Of a stretch of DNA of 64,000 bases, positions 1 to 11,027 are shown piece by piece. Source of the stretch: Hyaloscypha bicolor E (taxonomy: Eukaryota; Ascomycota; Leotiomycetes; Helotiales; Hyaloscyphaceae); the NCBI RefSeq assembly GCF_002865645.1, contig NW_020194555.1, forward strand, positions 2,568,288 through 2,632,287, read 5' to 3'. Each line of letters opens with the position of its first letter. Within the stretch, counting starts at the first letter, position 1. The notes under the pieces are model-generated. The model had not been told where the DNA came from and did not search any database. It saw only the letters and a list, made by a program, of their open reading frames with translations. Position numbers and translations under genes: made by a program.

Positions 1-263
1 GTACGACGCTCCTGCGGTAGTCTGAGTCGGCGAAGGGCAGTCCATAGTGATGTCGTAACGGCTAATTCCTTCCCCTCGCATAGGACCAGGTGCGGTTTCT
101 TGTCGTCGCCCCATACATACGATAGTGCTTCGTACTCGGAATTGGGCTGGCGTATGATACTTTCTTGGAGCAGGCAGTTCACAATATCGTCACCATCGCC
201 GGGTAGCAAAATCAAAAATCGGAAGTTGGATGGTTTCAGGGTGCTGTAGGTGTATTGTGCCAT
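1..263 (-). CDS. HET-domain (heterokaryon incompatibility) protein, 5' end only
   Basis: This is the first 87 codons of a protein that runs off the left edge of the window. It starts MAQYTYSTL and soon carries YEALSYVWGD, the hallmark opening motif of HET domains (PF06985), at about residues 48-57. HET proteins in filamentous ascomycetes act in vegetative (allo)recognition and can trigger cell death when incompatible partners fuse. The start ATG (complement of 261-263) fits the usual short leader of about 45 residues before the YxALSYxWG motif. The catalytic-like core and C-terminus lie outside the window, so the subtype cannot be named. It is one of three HET genes here. Confidence 0.85.
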   Translation of the reverse strand, partial: MAQYTYSTLKPSNFRFLILLPGDGDDIVNCLLQESIIRQPNSEYEALSYVWGDDKKPHLVLCEGKELAVTTSLWTALRRLRLPQERR

Positions 264-1545
264 CGAAGCTGGTCTCCACAAGGCATCAGCAGATATCAAT
301 TTAGGCGCAACTAATGCTCAAGGCTGGGTACAATGAGCCACTAAGAGTCCGTGGGTCGGCCGGCATAAAAATACATGTTTAACTCACAGTAGTGGTGCCA
401 TAACCAGATAGTTCAGATGCTCGCTTGACCTGAATATGAAGGCAGTTGCAAGGCTCGCCGTGAGGCTCTCAGTTGTTTTGGGAGGGAGCCTGGATCTGGA
501 GCGTAATGCTGAAGACTCCTCGGACCTGCTTGAAGTAAGACCCAGGTAGCTCAGGAATGCATGGAAGCCAGCACTGCTTGGGGCTGGTTTGCGTTTTGTG
601 TTGTAGAAGTTGGGTCTGCATGTGTGGCTGCGAGCTGACCAGAACGCCACAGTTGCACAAAATGATGCTTGTATCCAATCACAAAAACCACGAGCACGAA
701 CATTACCGGTCCAGCCCAAATTCTCTTCCTTTCCATACCGAGCCTTGTCTTCGACCAGTTGCCTATATTTAATTCTAATCGAGATAATCAGAATCCGGTA
801 ATTTGAAAGTCGAGAGATGAATGGCCATTTTGATGCGAGGAAGGGTGAAATCATGAAGTTTCAGCTTGGGACGAAGAGTTTATGTCGTAGAGAGTTTTGA
901 TGCCTGTAGGTGTGAGACTTGGGTTGTGTGGGTAGATTTGAGTGTTGTCGACGAGATCGGGCGAATATTGTACCAACCTTGCAAGACAAAGGGGCGACGA
1001 ACAAAGTAAATAGCTTGCGAGAAAATAATCGAGGCACTGTTTTAGTATTCTAAACGATGTCGGATATTGAGGCAGATTTATTGCATTTGAGATTGGGATT
1101 GGGAGTAGGCATGGCGGAGGGAGTTGCATGGCGTCTAGGCGATTTGAGCAGTTGAGGCGATCAGTGATCTCCATCTATCCGGTCGGTTTGTTCGCGTCGC
1201 CCGCTCCTCTTTCAATTCGTAGAGCAAACTCAGCGACCCTACGATGTGCAACAAAACAACAAAAACACGTGATAATTCAGAGTGAATAGTGAGTAGAGGT
1301 GCGCCGGGATTGCGCCGCGATACATTGAGCAGCAATTGACGTGCAGGGTAGGTAAAAGGGGGACGAGTTTGCAAGACAAAGAACATGCTTCATCGGACCT
1401 ATCAAGAGATAGTCAGCAACATTTGGAACAAAAAAGGTCATCATCAAAAAGTTAGAGGTAACAACTTACCACAGTGCCTGACACATTTTCCCGGATAGAC
1501 CACCAGAGGGCCGCATCACCAAACCCAGTATGCTCCAGCACATCC
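264..1545. other. Gene-poor stretch, no supported gene
   Basis: I find no convincing gene here. The open frames (for example on the minus strand at 384-854, 851-1174 and 1135-1386) overlap one another, lack family motifs and have no consistent splice structure. One short minus-strand frame, 551-736 (61 codons), has a single hydrophobic segment near its N-terminus, PVMFVLVVFVIGYK, and could be a small membrane protein, but nothing else supports it. The stretch probably holds the promoter of the HET gene to the left and the 3' flank of the DUF1115-type gene to the right. Confidence 0.4.
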
Positions 1546-1972
1546 TCAGCCCTCGGTATACCCCATCCTCACCCTCCACCACTCATAAATCACCGGATCC
1601 CTCTCCAAGAACGCCGCAAATTCCTTCATACTCGTCAATTCCACGACTTTCCCAGCTTCAACATCAAGTCTTCTCTCATTGACCTCATCCTTACCCATCA
1701 AACGAAAATCCTTGTATCGTAACTTCTACTTTTCATCAGCCACATCCTTGCTCCTCAAATGAGCTGAAAAATTTGGTGAGGCGGCTCACCTTTACAACTT
1801 TCATCCAATCCTCAGTGCCCCCGCCTTCAGCGAACATCATTCCCGGTGGATGAGCGCCGGTTTTCAAGAGGACAGAACATTGCAAGTTGGAGGCGGCGCG
1901 AGTGAGGTTTAGGATCTTCTTGCGGGATGTCATGTGGTGGGTCTTGATGAGGATTCGGTGGATTGGTGGCAT
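1546..1972 (-). CDS. RWD/DUF1115 (Prp3 C-terminal-like) domain protein, short form
   Basis: Two exons (1972-1790 and 1725-1546, intron 1789-1726, 64 nt, GT-AG) give 120 residues; the length is divisible by three. Exon 1 contains KTHHMTSRKKILNLTRAAS and then HPPGMMFAEG. Exon 2 continues KLRYKDFRLMG and ends YEWWRVRMGY. This pattern (HH...S.KK, PG....EG, LRYKD, WWR..MGY) is that of the C-terminal DUF1115/RWD-associated domain found in RWDD2-like and related fungal proteins. Those proteins normally carry an additional N-terminal RWD domain of 100-200 residues, which I cannot find upstream: the frame is closed by a TAA near 2034, with in-frame residues extending only about 20 codons above the ATG. 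It may be a genuine short family member or a 5'-truncated relic. The function of the family is unknown. Confidence 0.6.
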
Positions 1973-4034
1973 TGAGCCATTGGTTTGGTGGTGATTGTGT
2001 GGGATGGGAGAGGAGAGGTTGAAGTTGAGGTTGAAGATCGGTTAGCCATACACGTGATTGACTGAGGCACGTGATACGGGATACCAAATATCTGAAAGTT
2101 TGACCCTCTCTGCAATATAGTCTCCTTAGGCTTAATATGTGCAAGAGGTTTATCTTTTGAATTCCAAAATCCTTCTTTTAGCTCAAAAAAACCACTAAAA
2201 GAAGCCCGCCTTGTTCGGGCTCCCCCAATACTTGCCCTTCCCATTTACTCTAGGCTCGAAAGTCCCCTTCCTACCCAGCCCATCCCGATTTTCCCCACGA
2301 CAGCCAAACTCCTAATTTCTTTCTGCTCTCCCACCCGCTTCTAGCTTCGTGTACCCCGTCTTCCCACCACCCCACTCCACCTTCCCCATCCCTAAGCCAG
2401 GAAAGACGTTGTTGTGACGTCAGCGTCACATGACCTGGCCCTAGCGTGGCACCCTGTACTCAGCTCGAGCTCCCCGCGCTCTCCTCTCTTTAGACGTTTA
2501 CATACACACCCAATACAGCTGATTCTGCTTCCAGAACACCAGCCACGGGTCGTGATAGACGTTCCCTTTCCCGAAATAGGGATGTCCCCCATCCCCGCTT
2601 TCCACACTCCACCTAAGCCTGAATTCTCGAACGATGCTCTCTGAAGCTGTAATGTACCATTTATCCACCACTTCTCTTACCTCCACAAGTCACCGTTGAA
2701 TCTAATCCGCAACCAGCTAACGAGATTCTCCAGAAACAAGCTCAGGAGTATGACACTTCGTCCAATGCCAAAAACGAATGCGATTGCCAGAGTACTAAAA
2801 CTAGTAAAGTCATCTCTCTGAATAATCTGGTTCTCGCATATCCATTGCAAAGCAGGACTTCTGGCTTGGTTGAAGCTATATTGCGCGAATTATCCAGGCG
2901 GTCCAGTTGCAGAGTTGACCACCATCCGCTGGATATCGCTCAAGCCAAATTTGAACCCAGTTTTTCACTTCCAACTCCCATTGGTTGTTCGGTAACGGGA
3001 CACTGACACCGCCCGCTGGAAGACTATTCGCCAGCAATGGGGCATCAGGACTTAGAACCGTATAGTAGAAAGTGCTTAGACTTTGCAGCTTTCTATATCG
3101 TTGAGAACACAATAAGCTGGCTGTTATTCGCGTCAATTTTTGCCATCAGCGCTGGACCGTTGAACCTTCCGAGAAGATTCGAGTCATGTTCTGGTGCACG
3201 GGGGTCCAAAGGTCATCGGAAGGTCCAGTGTATGAACCTGTGAAGGAGAGAAAAAATGAGACTTAGTGACTTATTTGACGCGAACAGTTCTGGGATTGGA
3301 GAGAAGCCGCCCGAAACGTCTGATAACTCGACACTGAGGACTTGGTCAATTAGCACTTGCTATAGGAGGATTTGGAACTCACTCGACAGTGTAGGGGCAG
3401 CTCTCATTTGTGTAAAATGGTAGAGCAAAATCTCTATAGTTGGATGAGATATATATTGCATTCTGCAAATTAGTAAGATTACCACCACATCGAGAGCTAG
3501 CTGTGGGCAAAGGGAGACTTCCGGTTAAATTTGCAATCCGGGGGATCAAAATAACAAGACTAAGGCCCCATTAGATAATATATCTATATTAAGCGTGGGG
3601 CGACCCTTTCGGGACTTTTGTTGTCGCAAGAAGAAGTGAAGCGAGGAGGATTGACGTCTCGAATAAAGTCCAGGTTTCTAAGCGAGGCACACGAGGGGAG
3701 GGGAGGGGCATTTACCCCACCATTCTCCTCTTACGAGGATATGGAATGATTATTTAAAGTCCTTATCTTATGGCATCTCCCAGTCTTCACATAATAGTTC
3801 CCAAGAAGAGTCATCAATAAGGTATCAAGATATTTTAGGTCCATTCCAGATTGTCGAATTGCTGACACCAGCCTTTGGCAACCTTTCCGTGAAATGCTGT
3901 ATCGCCTTCCCTCTTAAAGACTCCAAATCTAATGCTAATTTCAAAAGAAACAAAGTAGACGCTGAAACTTCCGTTCTGACCCTAATTCCTGCCTCCAAAT
4001 GCCAAATCCAGGAGGAACCTGACATCTCGCTTTT
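1973..4034. other. Intergenic stretch without a supported gene
   Basis: About 2 kb with only short, mutually overlapping frames and no motifs. There are a few AT-rich patches around 3540-3800 and a GC-rich patch near 3690-3720. The minus-strand frames at 1930-2244 and 1827-2144 overlap the DUF1115-type exon in other phases and look like shadows. I see no tRNA, repeat or transposon termini here. Confidence 0.4.
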
Positions 4035-4861
4035 CTACTTCAGGAAAGAGTCCTTCGCCTCCACCATAGCACAAATCGTCAAAACCACAATCAACTCATC
4101 CGCCTCCCTCGAATCAAGTACCAGCAGTCCCTCCTTATTTTTGGATTCTGCTGTCCAAACCTAGCCACCTCTCTCTTCCTCGCCTTGCCATTCTCATCAT
4201 GGATCACCTTCGGATGAATCAGCACTAATCTCCAAAACCACCCATTCCCAGCAGTGAAAAATACCTTGAACAAAGCCTTCTGATACAGGGCCTCCGGCTC
4301 CGCCTCCCAAAGAAACGCAATACCATCCTCAACAAAGCTCTCGGCATCCCGATGATGAACATGGTGGTGATGCGTTCCAATCGGAACCGGCAACTCCTTC
4401 TCCTTCTCCCTGCCCTTTCCCTCCGTTAATCTTCTCATCTCCATTACCTCCGCTTCACCACCGCCGCGAGGGAATTTGACTTCAACGACATTTCTAACTC
4501 CTCTTCGGAACCTTAGGACAGGCAGTCGCCATTCGGCTACTTCGTTTCCTTCGGCGTCGAGAATTGCAAGGTGCGTGCCCAAGAGATTCTGCTTCTCGAG
4601 GACATAGTCAATTGGTGGCGAGGGCGAGATGATGGTCGCTTTGTGTGCTGATAGGAGGTGTTCATTGGTGATTCCTTGTGTTGGACTGTAGAGGGACGGA
4701 AGTAGTGTCGTGAGATCTTGGATTGAGGAGGGTTTGTGGGTGGTCAAAGGCGAGGGGAGACGGATTGCTAGGGCACGGTTGGGGCTCAGTGGGTGGTTGA
4801 GGTCAAGGGGGATATTGAAGGCGTTGGGGTAGGTGGTTGGTATTTGTGTCGCAGTAGCCAT
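4035..4861 (-). CDS. Conserved fungal protein of unknown function, 3' end frameshifted
   Basis: The natural start is MATATQIPTT (ATG complement of 4859-4861). The frame can be read 23 codons further upstream, but those residues are encoded by the terminal repeat of the transposon and are not native. Residues 1-240 read without interruption, with a conserved-looking core (GTHLAILDAEGNEVAEWRLP, FVEDGIAFLWE, GNGWFWRLVL) and a His-rich loop (THHHHVHH). After RFGQQNPK the annotated frame goes out of register and stops at 4091. A one-base shift at the A5 run (T5 on the + strand, 4138-4142) restores a plausible tail, KEGLLVLDSREADELIVV, ending KDSFLK and a TAG at 4035-4037. I infer a real or sequencing frameshift. 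No known enzymatic motif is visible. Confidence 0.6.
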
Positions 4862-4872
4862 TTTTGCTACTA

Positions 4873-4914
4873 TCCCCCCCCTTGAATAATTACGAGTGGG
4901 TCCAATATTCGCCA
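4873..4914 (+). repeat. Left terminal inverted repeat of the transposon
   Basis: It starts with T and eight Cs, then TTGAATAATTACGAGTGGG, and ends near CCAATATTCGCCA. It pairs with 6547-6589 in inverted orientation, with one extra T in the right copy. Confidence 0.93.
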
Positions 4915-5068
4915 CACTCTCATGCTTCACTCACGCCACGCCTCACCCCATTTTTAGCCAATCAGAGCACGTAGAAGCTTCTAGCTCGCCAGCGTAGCTG
5001 AACCATAAGTATGGCAGAAAACACAGCTTCCACTGGCTTTACTTTACTTGTTTATATCCTCAATTACA

Positions 5069-6391
5069 ATGGACTCTCAAGATTCACGCTTCACTACACC
5101 ACCACCTGATTATGGTAACCTTTATGACGCAGACACTCCACCATCTGCACAGCCTCGCTCTCCTCCTCTCTCTCTCCCTGATTCACAAAAGACTACGCAG
5201 TCATGGGACTCTCGCAATAGTCCTAGGCCTCAAATCAACGAATCACAGCACAGTACTCAGTCTTGGGACACACGTGACCTTCTCCCAGACTCTCAGCTTC
5301 TTCCAGACTCTCTCTTTGAGTCTATACCATCTCCTCCTCTCTTTATTCCAGACTCTCAAGCAGAGCCTGAGCTCTCTCCCTTACGTCCGCACGTGTATAC
5401 TTCCTCGCACGTAGAATGTACACGTGATAAGCGTCTCCAGATCCAAACAGCCCTCCTTTTCAAGATACCATGGGCCCAAATAAAGGAGATACTTGACGTT
5501 TCAGATAGCCAGATTACTCACGCGAAAACCCATCGTCTTACACCCCAGAAAACAAAGGCAGGGAGACATGCTAAGCTCCATATACCTGAAAAGACTACAC
5601 TTAAGGAGTGGTTACTTTCCTCTCCTTCTCACCGTCACGTGGCATATCACAAGATCCCACACTTCCTTCCACAGCTTTACGCCAGTGAGAAAGCTATTCG
5701 TACAGCTATAGACGGTATTAATTATTGTCGCCGTGTATCACGAAAGAAGGGGTTCTCAGATGACCCTGGAGTCTGTCAGGAGAGGCTAGATTTAGCAGAG
5801 GATGGGAGTACCTGGCCACGCTCACGTGTACAGCAGGTCTGCTTTACAGACGAGGTATGGGCATTTGGCGGAGCTTATACAAAACTCGTATATTACCTGC
5901 TTAAAGGATGGAAGCGATCGCTTACTCCCTGAGTGTGTGAGGCACAAGTACTCTAAGCTCCCTGCGTGGATGTTCTGGGGAAGTATAGTCGATGGGAAGA
6001 AGGGGCCTTCTCTCTTTTGGGAAAAGGAGTGGGGCTCAATTAACTCCACACGATATGATCTCAAGATTCTCTCAAGAATGGAACAGTTCTTCCGCGACCA
6101 CCCACTCAGCCGATATAGGTTTTGGCAAGACAATGCTTCTTCCCATCGCTTATACGAGACGAAGCTAAACCTACTCCTTCGCCATATCTCTACAATTCAA
6201 GCCCCTCGCTACTCACCAGACTTGAATCTCATTGAGCATGTATGGAATTGGATGAAGAATGGATAGAAGAGCACTATTGGGAAGCACGCTACCAGCCGGA
6301 TAAGACCCGCTTGGATCAACTCCGCAAGATTATACAAGATGCATGGGACGCAGTGCCAGACGAGTACATTCAGGGCTTATATGATAGCTAG
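5069..6391 (+). pseudogene. Tc1/mariner-like DDE transposase, disrupted
   Basis: The protein starts MDSQDSRF and has a Ser/Pro/Gln-rich N-terminus (repeated TQSWD and PDSQ motifs), then a helix-turn-helix-like region (residues about 130-180) and the DDE catalytic domain. The first catalytic Asp lies in CFTDEVWAFGG, the second in FWQDNASSH and the Glu in YSPDLNLIEHVWNW. Three lesions are visible: a frameshift at about 5880-5905 just after the FTDEVW motif; a second one at about 6255 in the MK(N/E)W region after IEHVWNWMK; and a TAG in place of a probable Trp codon at 6389-6391. The protein would mediate cut-and-paste transposition if intact; as read it is inactive. The order and spacing match full-length fungal Tc1-like transposases. 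Confidence 0.9.
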
Positions 6392-6546
6392 TGGAGACGC
6401 TGTGAGGCTGTAAAGGAAGCGCATGGTGGGCCTACCAAATACTAAGCAGAATGTAAAGTAGAAAGTGGGAATAGCTTCAATTGAACTGGAAAGCGGTAAA
6501 GACTCAATTACGTGTCTTTAGTGGAGTGATGTGTGTGTGGAGATGG

Positions 6547-6589
6547 TGGCGAATATTGGACCCACTCGTAATTATTCAAAGGGGGGGGA
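6547..6589 (-). repeat. Right terminal inverted repeat of the transposon
   Basis: Inverted copy of 4873-4914 with one additional T (A on the + strand) after the homopolymer. It is followed by the TA duplication and then by what should be the original upstream region of the gene at 4035-4861. Confidence 0.93.
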
Positions 6590-6591
6590 TA

Positions 6592-7162
6592 GTATGTTGG
6601 TTTGAGTTTTGAGGTCGATGCTCGATGTTCGAATTTGTTTAGTTAAGATTCAAGACTAGACTCCGCACGGAAATCTATTGCTTAAATAGGCTTGCTGAGT
6701 GGGGTCACTTGCCTCTCGACTCTGGCAAACAACAGGTGATTATGGTTCGAAAGAGTCGGATGTTAATCACGTGATTGACCGAGAGGCAATAAATCATCAG
6801 AATTTCAATGGATAGGTTTGAGGTTCATGGCAGAATTGCCAATTTGAGGCTCGTTCATGTGGCAGTCAAGCAGACTATTCGAAGCTGTGGCGTAGCCCAA
6901 GATCTAGCTTGCATCTTGATTCAATAGCTGCGTTCATGACAGAACCCCAGAAGCAGACCATGACTTCTAGTGAATTGGATACTGTTAAAAGTAGATTTCG
7001 TTGAAACGAGTGCTGAAGCTGCGGAACAGAGAATGTAATATGAAAGGGGGCCTAGCACTTGCTGAAAGTCGATGATGACAGCCATCAAAATGTTTGTTTC
7101 AGACCCACCTGGGCATAGAAGATCAAGGCGCTCGAGGCAGCCGTTGAATTCGTATTTGGAGC
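6592..7162. other. Displaced upstream region, no gene
   Basis: This 570-bp stretch lies between the transposon and the 3' end of the GMF gene. It probably held the promoter of the minus-strand gene at 4035-4861 before the insertion. It contains a CACGTG at 6769-6774 and no credible reading frame. Confidence 0.4.
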
Positions 7163-7783
7163 CTACGCAGCACCTAACTTCTCGGGCAAGTCCTCTAAGT
7201 CATCCGCAGAATCAATCTCGATAACCTTCCCCACCTCAGCCGTATTCCTCATCAACTCCTTCGCACCAGCATACAACATCCTCAGCTCGGCATTGCAAGT
7301 GACTGGAAGGTAGTATAGCAACACATAAGGCACTGATAATCGTCCAGAAGGCTATCGTTTCAGAACCGTCAGCATTCGTTTTGCTTCCCAAGACCAAGAG
7401 TCGACGTACCAAGGTCATTGGATAGCTTAACAGGACAAATCTCGGCGAGTGGTCAGGCAGATCATCTCCTATCTCCTCCAGGTTCTTGTATACCGTCTTC
7501 TCTTCATCCTGCTTGATCTCCAGCGTGTGTTTATCGATCATATCTATCGTGTGTCAGATTCGGTGGCAGGTCACGGCATGTAATAGCACCGAGGTCGGCA
7601 ACTGAGTGTAGCGAGACGGACATACAGATCACTGCTTGGGGATCATTGGCACGAGAGGTCCCAAGCCGGAACTTTCGAAGGTGGTCTTTGGTCTCTTGAC
7701 TGAAGGTGTAGAGTCTGGATTCGGAGGACTCATTGGGGTTAGCTTGCAAAGTTCTTAGGATAGTGAGAAGCGAGTCGCACCAT
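7163..7783 (-). CDS. aim7: Glia maturation factor family actin regulator (Aim7/GMF1)
   Basis: Four exons (7783-7781, 7728-7626, 7543-7410, 7351-7163) give 142 residues, the usual size for this single ADF-homology-domain family; the length is divisible by three. The first exon is just the ATG; the next begins SSESRLYTFSQETKDHLRKF. Later segments are DDLPDHSPRFVLLSYPMTL, SGRLSVPYVLLYYLPVTCN and AELRMLYAGAKELMRN, the typical GMF signature. GMF binds the Arp2/3 complex and promotes debranching of actin filaments at cortical patches and endocytic sites. The start choice rests on splicing ATG to TCC across a 52-nt intron with branch point GCTAAC. A downstream alternative without this intron would begin MQANPNESS but gives a less family-like N-terminus. 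Confidence 0.92.
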
Positions 7784-9581
7784 GGTGAAGAATTACTTCA
7801 CAGCTGGTGCTGTGGTGAGTGAAAATTGTAATGGGCTGCTTCTCCAGGTCGCAGCCTTGTCGTTGCTGAAAGATCATCAGACTGAAAACTGGTGGGGCCA
7901 CTTTGAGCCTCGCTAATTGGCTTCGAAGATCTTATCTAATCTCCGCTACTGGAGCTGGTGGAGCTTCAAGGTTTGACGTCATTGGAGGACCTCCTCGAAT
8001 CCCAAGTCTAGAGATAGGATGAAATTGATGAGTGCGGAGTAACAAAGACAACCTCTTCAAAATGTCGGGTACCAGGAGTTTGCAGAGGGAAATCAGGATT
8101 CGGGATGTTTTCCCTTCTTCGGTGCATGCAGCTCAGAGTTCAACGCAAAAGGTTCTCTGACCCGAACTGAAATTTCTCCGAGCCCTCTTGAACCTTATTG
8201 CTCGGAGCACATATTGATCTTGTGAACTGGACCGAAACCAAAACCTGCTTTAATGAGCATCCTGGCCATCTAAGAATTCTTAAAATAGACTGTCGGAGGT
8301 TGTCAAAGACCCCGCCTCAACATGGTGAAATCTCAAAGATAGAGGAGAATGCGTCTTTGTGAACAATTGGCGTCTAAATAGAGCAGAAATGTGCGAACGC
8401 CTCTCGTGAGGTTCACCCGAACATGCTGCTTTTACCGAGCCGATGGGTGATACCTAAATTGCGCAAGCACCCGTAGGCCCGAGCTGGGTAAGCACTGCAC
8501 TCTAGATTCCCAACTACGCGAGCGACATGCTGTTGTGTCCATTTGCTTCTGCGTGGAGTCGCACAGTCTGCTGCACCCACGCTAGAAGATAATAGCAAAC
8601 CACCAGAGGATATCTTTTAGAAATGCTCAGTCGCTGCTAACGAGTAAGGCCTCTTCCTCTATCGAACAGCTTTTGAACCCTTTGAGGAATAGACTGGGCT
8701 AAGAGATTTGTTGCCGGCCGGCTATCTCCTTACCCTTTTCTCACCGTCTCACAGCCTCGTGAAATCTGCAAGTTGTCCAAAATCTTACATGGAGCCTCGG
8801 CGGACATCGGAGGGACGGTCTCCAAGTGTGCCTAGCCCGGGCCCTTCGAAAGCAGCGACAATGCAATCGCCGGGTTGTCACCGTATCAGCTGGGCCACGT
8901 TCTTTCTTTGGCGTTAATAGAGGTAACGAGCGTTGTATATTAGTTGGGTCCAAAATCTGAAGGGAAGTCTAGCAATCTGCTGGTGTAAGCTGACCATCTC
9001 CCTCAAGTTCTGAAATATTACCAGGCATCTGAGTAACCACTGCGCACCACATAAATATGTCCAGTTTCCCTCAGTACCAACGTTTGTTCAGTGACTCCAG
9101 GCCTAGTTAGCAGAACACAAAGGTGATTGCACGACTCGATTGTCAACTTTCAAGCATGTGTAAGATACAACTATCTGAATACCAAGGGATGTTGCATTGC
9201 ATCTCAATTATCGGCAGGCCCCTTTTCGAGTCGCACGACATACCATTGACTGAGTGCATGGCCTCTGACCTAGATCAGAAAAGGATACCGGAAAATCTAT
9301 ACGTTGAACATGAAGAGCTGGAAATATCCCTCTTTTTGCGTGGCCAATGAGAACTAGACACAAATATAGTGCATACGACTAATATACCTCTCCGAAGAGT
9401 ACACGTAGATACCCTGCGACCTGCACGTTCCCGCGCCGCGCGATATGAAAGCAATATGCGCTACACTTTCAAAAAGACAGTTGCAAATGTGGCACCGTGA
9501 CCATAGACTTCCACGGCCTCCGGTTCAATACAAAACGACAAAAACTCCAGAAGATCATCCTTCAACGCCGACCTGTTCTAC
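7784..9581. other. Intergenic stretch without a supported gene
   Basis: About 1.8 kb with only short frames of no recognisable family, such as 8413-8598 on the minus strand and 9123-9350 on the plus strand. I see no RNA gene or transposon termini. It presumably includes the GMF promoter at its left end. Confidence 0.4.
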
Positions 9582-9685
9582 ATTCCACCGCCCGGGTATC
9601 ATTAACCTGCCCCCGCTTTTGATAACGCTCTAAATTCCACCGCCTAGGTATCATTAATCTGCCCCCGCTTTTGATAACGCTCTAA
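9582..9685. repeat. Two-copy 52-bp tandem duplication
   Basis: Copy 1 (9582-9633) and copy 2 (9634-9685) share ATTCCACCGCC..GGTATC, CTGCCCCCGCTTTTGATAAC and GCTCTAA, differing at only a few positions (mostly C/T). It lies just downstream of the stop codon of the minus-strand orphan gene, so it probably falls in its 3' untranslated region. Confidence 0.9.
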
Positions 9686-9719
9686 AATCCTTCCATGCAA
9701 AAAACCGGATGTAGGTCCT

Positions 9720-11027
9720 TCATCTTCCCCGTCTTTTCTTAGAGGCCTTACGCCCGCTGTGAAGACTTTTTGTCGAATTACTCGTGTTTGCACTGCTGCC
9801 GCTGTCTCTCATACTTGGTGTACCAGAGCTATCATCGCGCCCCTGTAAAGAGAATCGCTCCTCCGCCTCTCTCTGGGCGGCCAAGATTCTCATCCCTGCG
9901 ACGACAAGTTGTGCCTCATAGTCAACATGCTTTGAACTGCTGAAAGCGGCTGGGCCAGTATGGCTTCGTGCCTTAAGGCGGTGAGGCAGTCGAGATTCTT
10001 TCCGTATATCAGATTCGGACTCTATGGGAAAGCTGTCAGCAACAGATACGTGGAGAAAGGAGGAGACACACACTCGAACTCGAATGACCCTGTGGTCTTT
10101 TCCTACACGAACCATCGAATCTGTTCGTTCCAAACTCTGCATCAAACAGAATCTCATCATCCAGGACTACCTTAAAGGTCGTCTCGTATGTCTTTCTCGC
10201 CTGGCCTTGTCGGAGTTCCCACGTCAAATCGATGAGCTGGACCTTTTCCCCTGTGCCTTGGACTTGTTGTTCGTATATCTCCCCCTCCATCCCCCACCTG
10301 ACGAGTGCGACTTTGCTGCTGATTCTGCTCATGGGTGTCTCAGCGTAGCCAACTGCTGCACCATCGCAATTCCTGTTTCCGAAGCGGACGAGGAACATGA
10401 TGGTCGGTGGTCGATTTCCATGCTGTGTATGCTGGGTGGAGCGGAGGCTCTAGCAGCCTACGATCAGCATATGAAGAGATAGCGGAGGATTGGACTTACC
10501 CCGCTAGATTCTGCAGCAGTGATCGCAGGTTCCCCTGAACCTCCCTCTACGGCGTCATGAAACTCATCTGAAGAATCCAGGTTGATATCTTGGATACCAT
10601 CTTCAAGCGCCGATTGGTAACTTTCGATTGTCTCCGCGTCGAGATCAAGTTTTGCACAGCACTGCAAGAAGTGATAGCTGATATCTTGCCGCCATGCAAG
10701 AACGATCTGGTCATCCCATTTCCACTCCTGATCTTGGATGATATACAGATACAAGTCCTCCCAAGACGTCGGTGTGCAACGGATCACCGCGCTGTCGAGG
10801 CGTAACTTGATGTGGTCTCCAATGTGTCCTGCGAGAGGAGGAACCGGCATTGCGTTGACATACTGGCGAACTAGTCGAGCAGCCGTGGCCGTACCTACGG
10901 CGTCACTGGTGATCGTGGTGACAGTGCAGAACCGATATGATGGAGACAAATGCAGAATGAAATTGTTGGATTGGGCTGCGCGAAGATACGATTCGGAGGA
11001 TGGCCAATCGTCATCGTAAGGATCCAC
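9720..11027 (-). CDS. Orphan protein, three exons, unknown function
   Basis: I do not recognise a family. Exons 11027-10500, 10431-10113 and 10021-9720 join with good GT-AG sites to 382 residues; the length is divisible by three. The protein starts MDPYDDDWPSSESYL. Its N-terminal two thirds look folded (TSWEDLYLYIIQDQEWKWDD; later TIMFLVRFGNRNCDGAAVG and VQLIDLTWELRQGQARKTYE, a probable beta-rich module). The tail is disordered and basic, ending SGRKASKKRRGR, a likely nuclear-localisation-type patch. The neighbour upstream on the same strand is the retropepsin-like gene. No signal peptide or membrane segment is seen. The in-phase splicing of three exons argues that it is a real gene. Confidence 0.65.

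Larger units (their letters stand above)
4873..6589 (+). mobile_element. Tc1/mariner-type DNA transposon (decayed), TA target duplication
   Basis: A 1717-bp element with terminal inverted repeats of about 42 bp. The ends are perfect at the tips (TCCCCCCCC at 4873-4881, GGGGGGGGA at 6581-6589) and continue TTGAATAATTACGAGTGGG with a single one-base length difference. TA dinucleotides flank both ends (4871-4872 and 6590-6591), as expected for Tc1/mariner target-site duplication. Inside is a broken DDE transposase in + orientation. The left end lies 11 bp before the ATG of the minus-strand gene at 4035-4861, so the element separates that gene from its native promoter. Confidence 0.93.
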
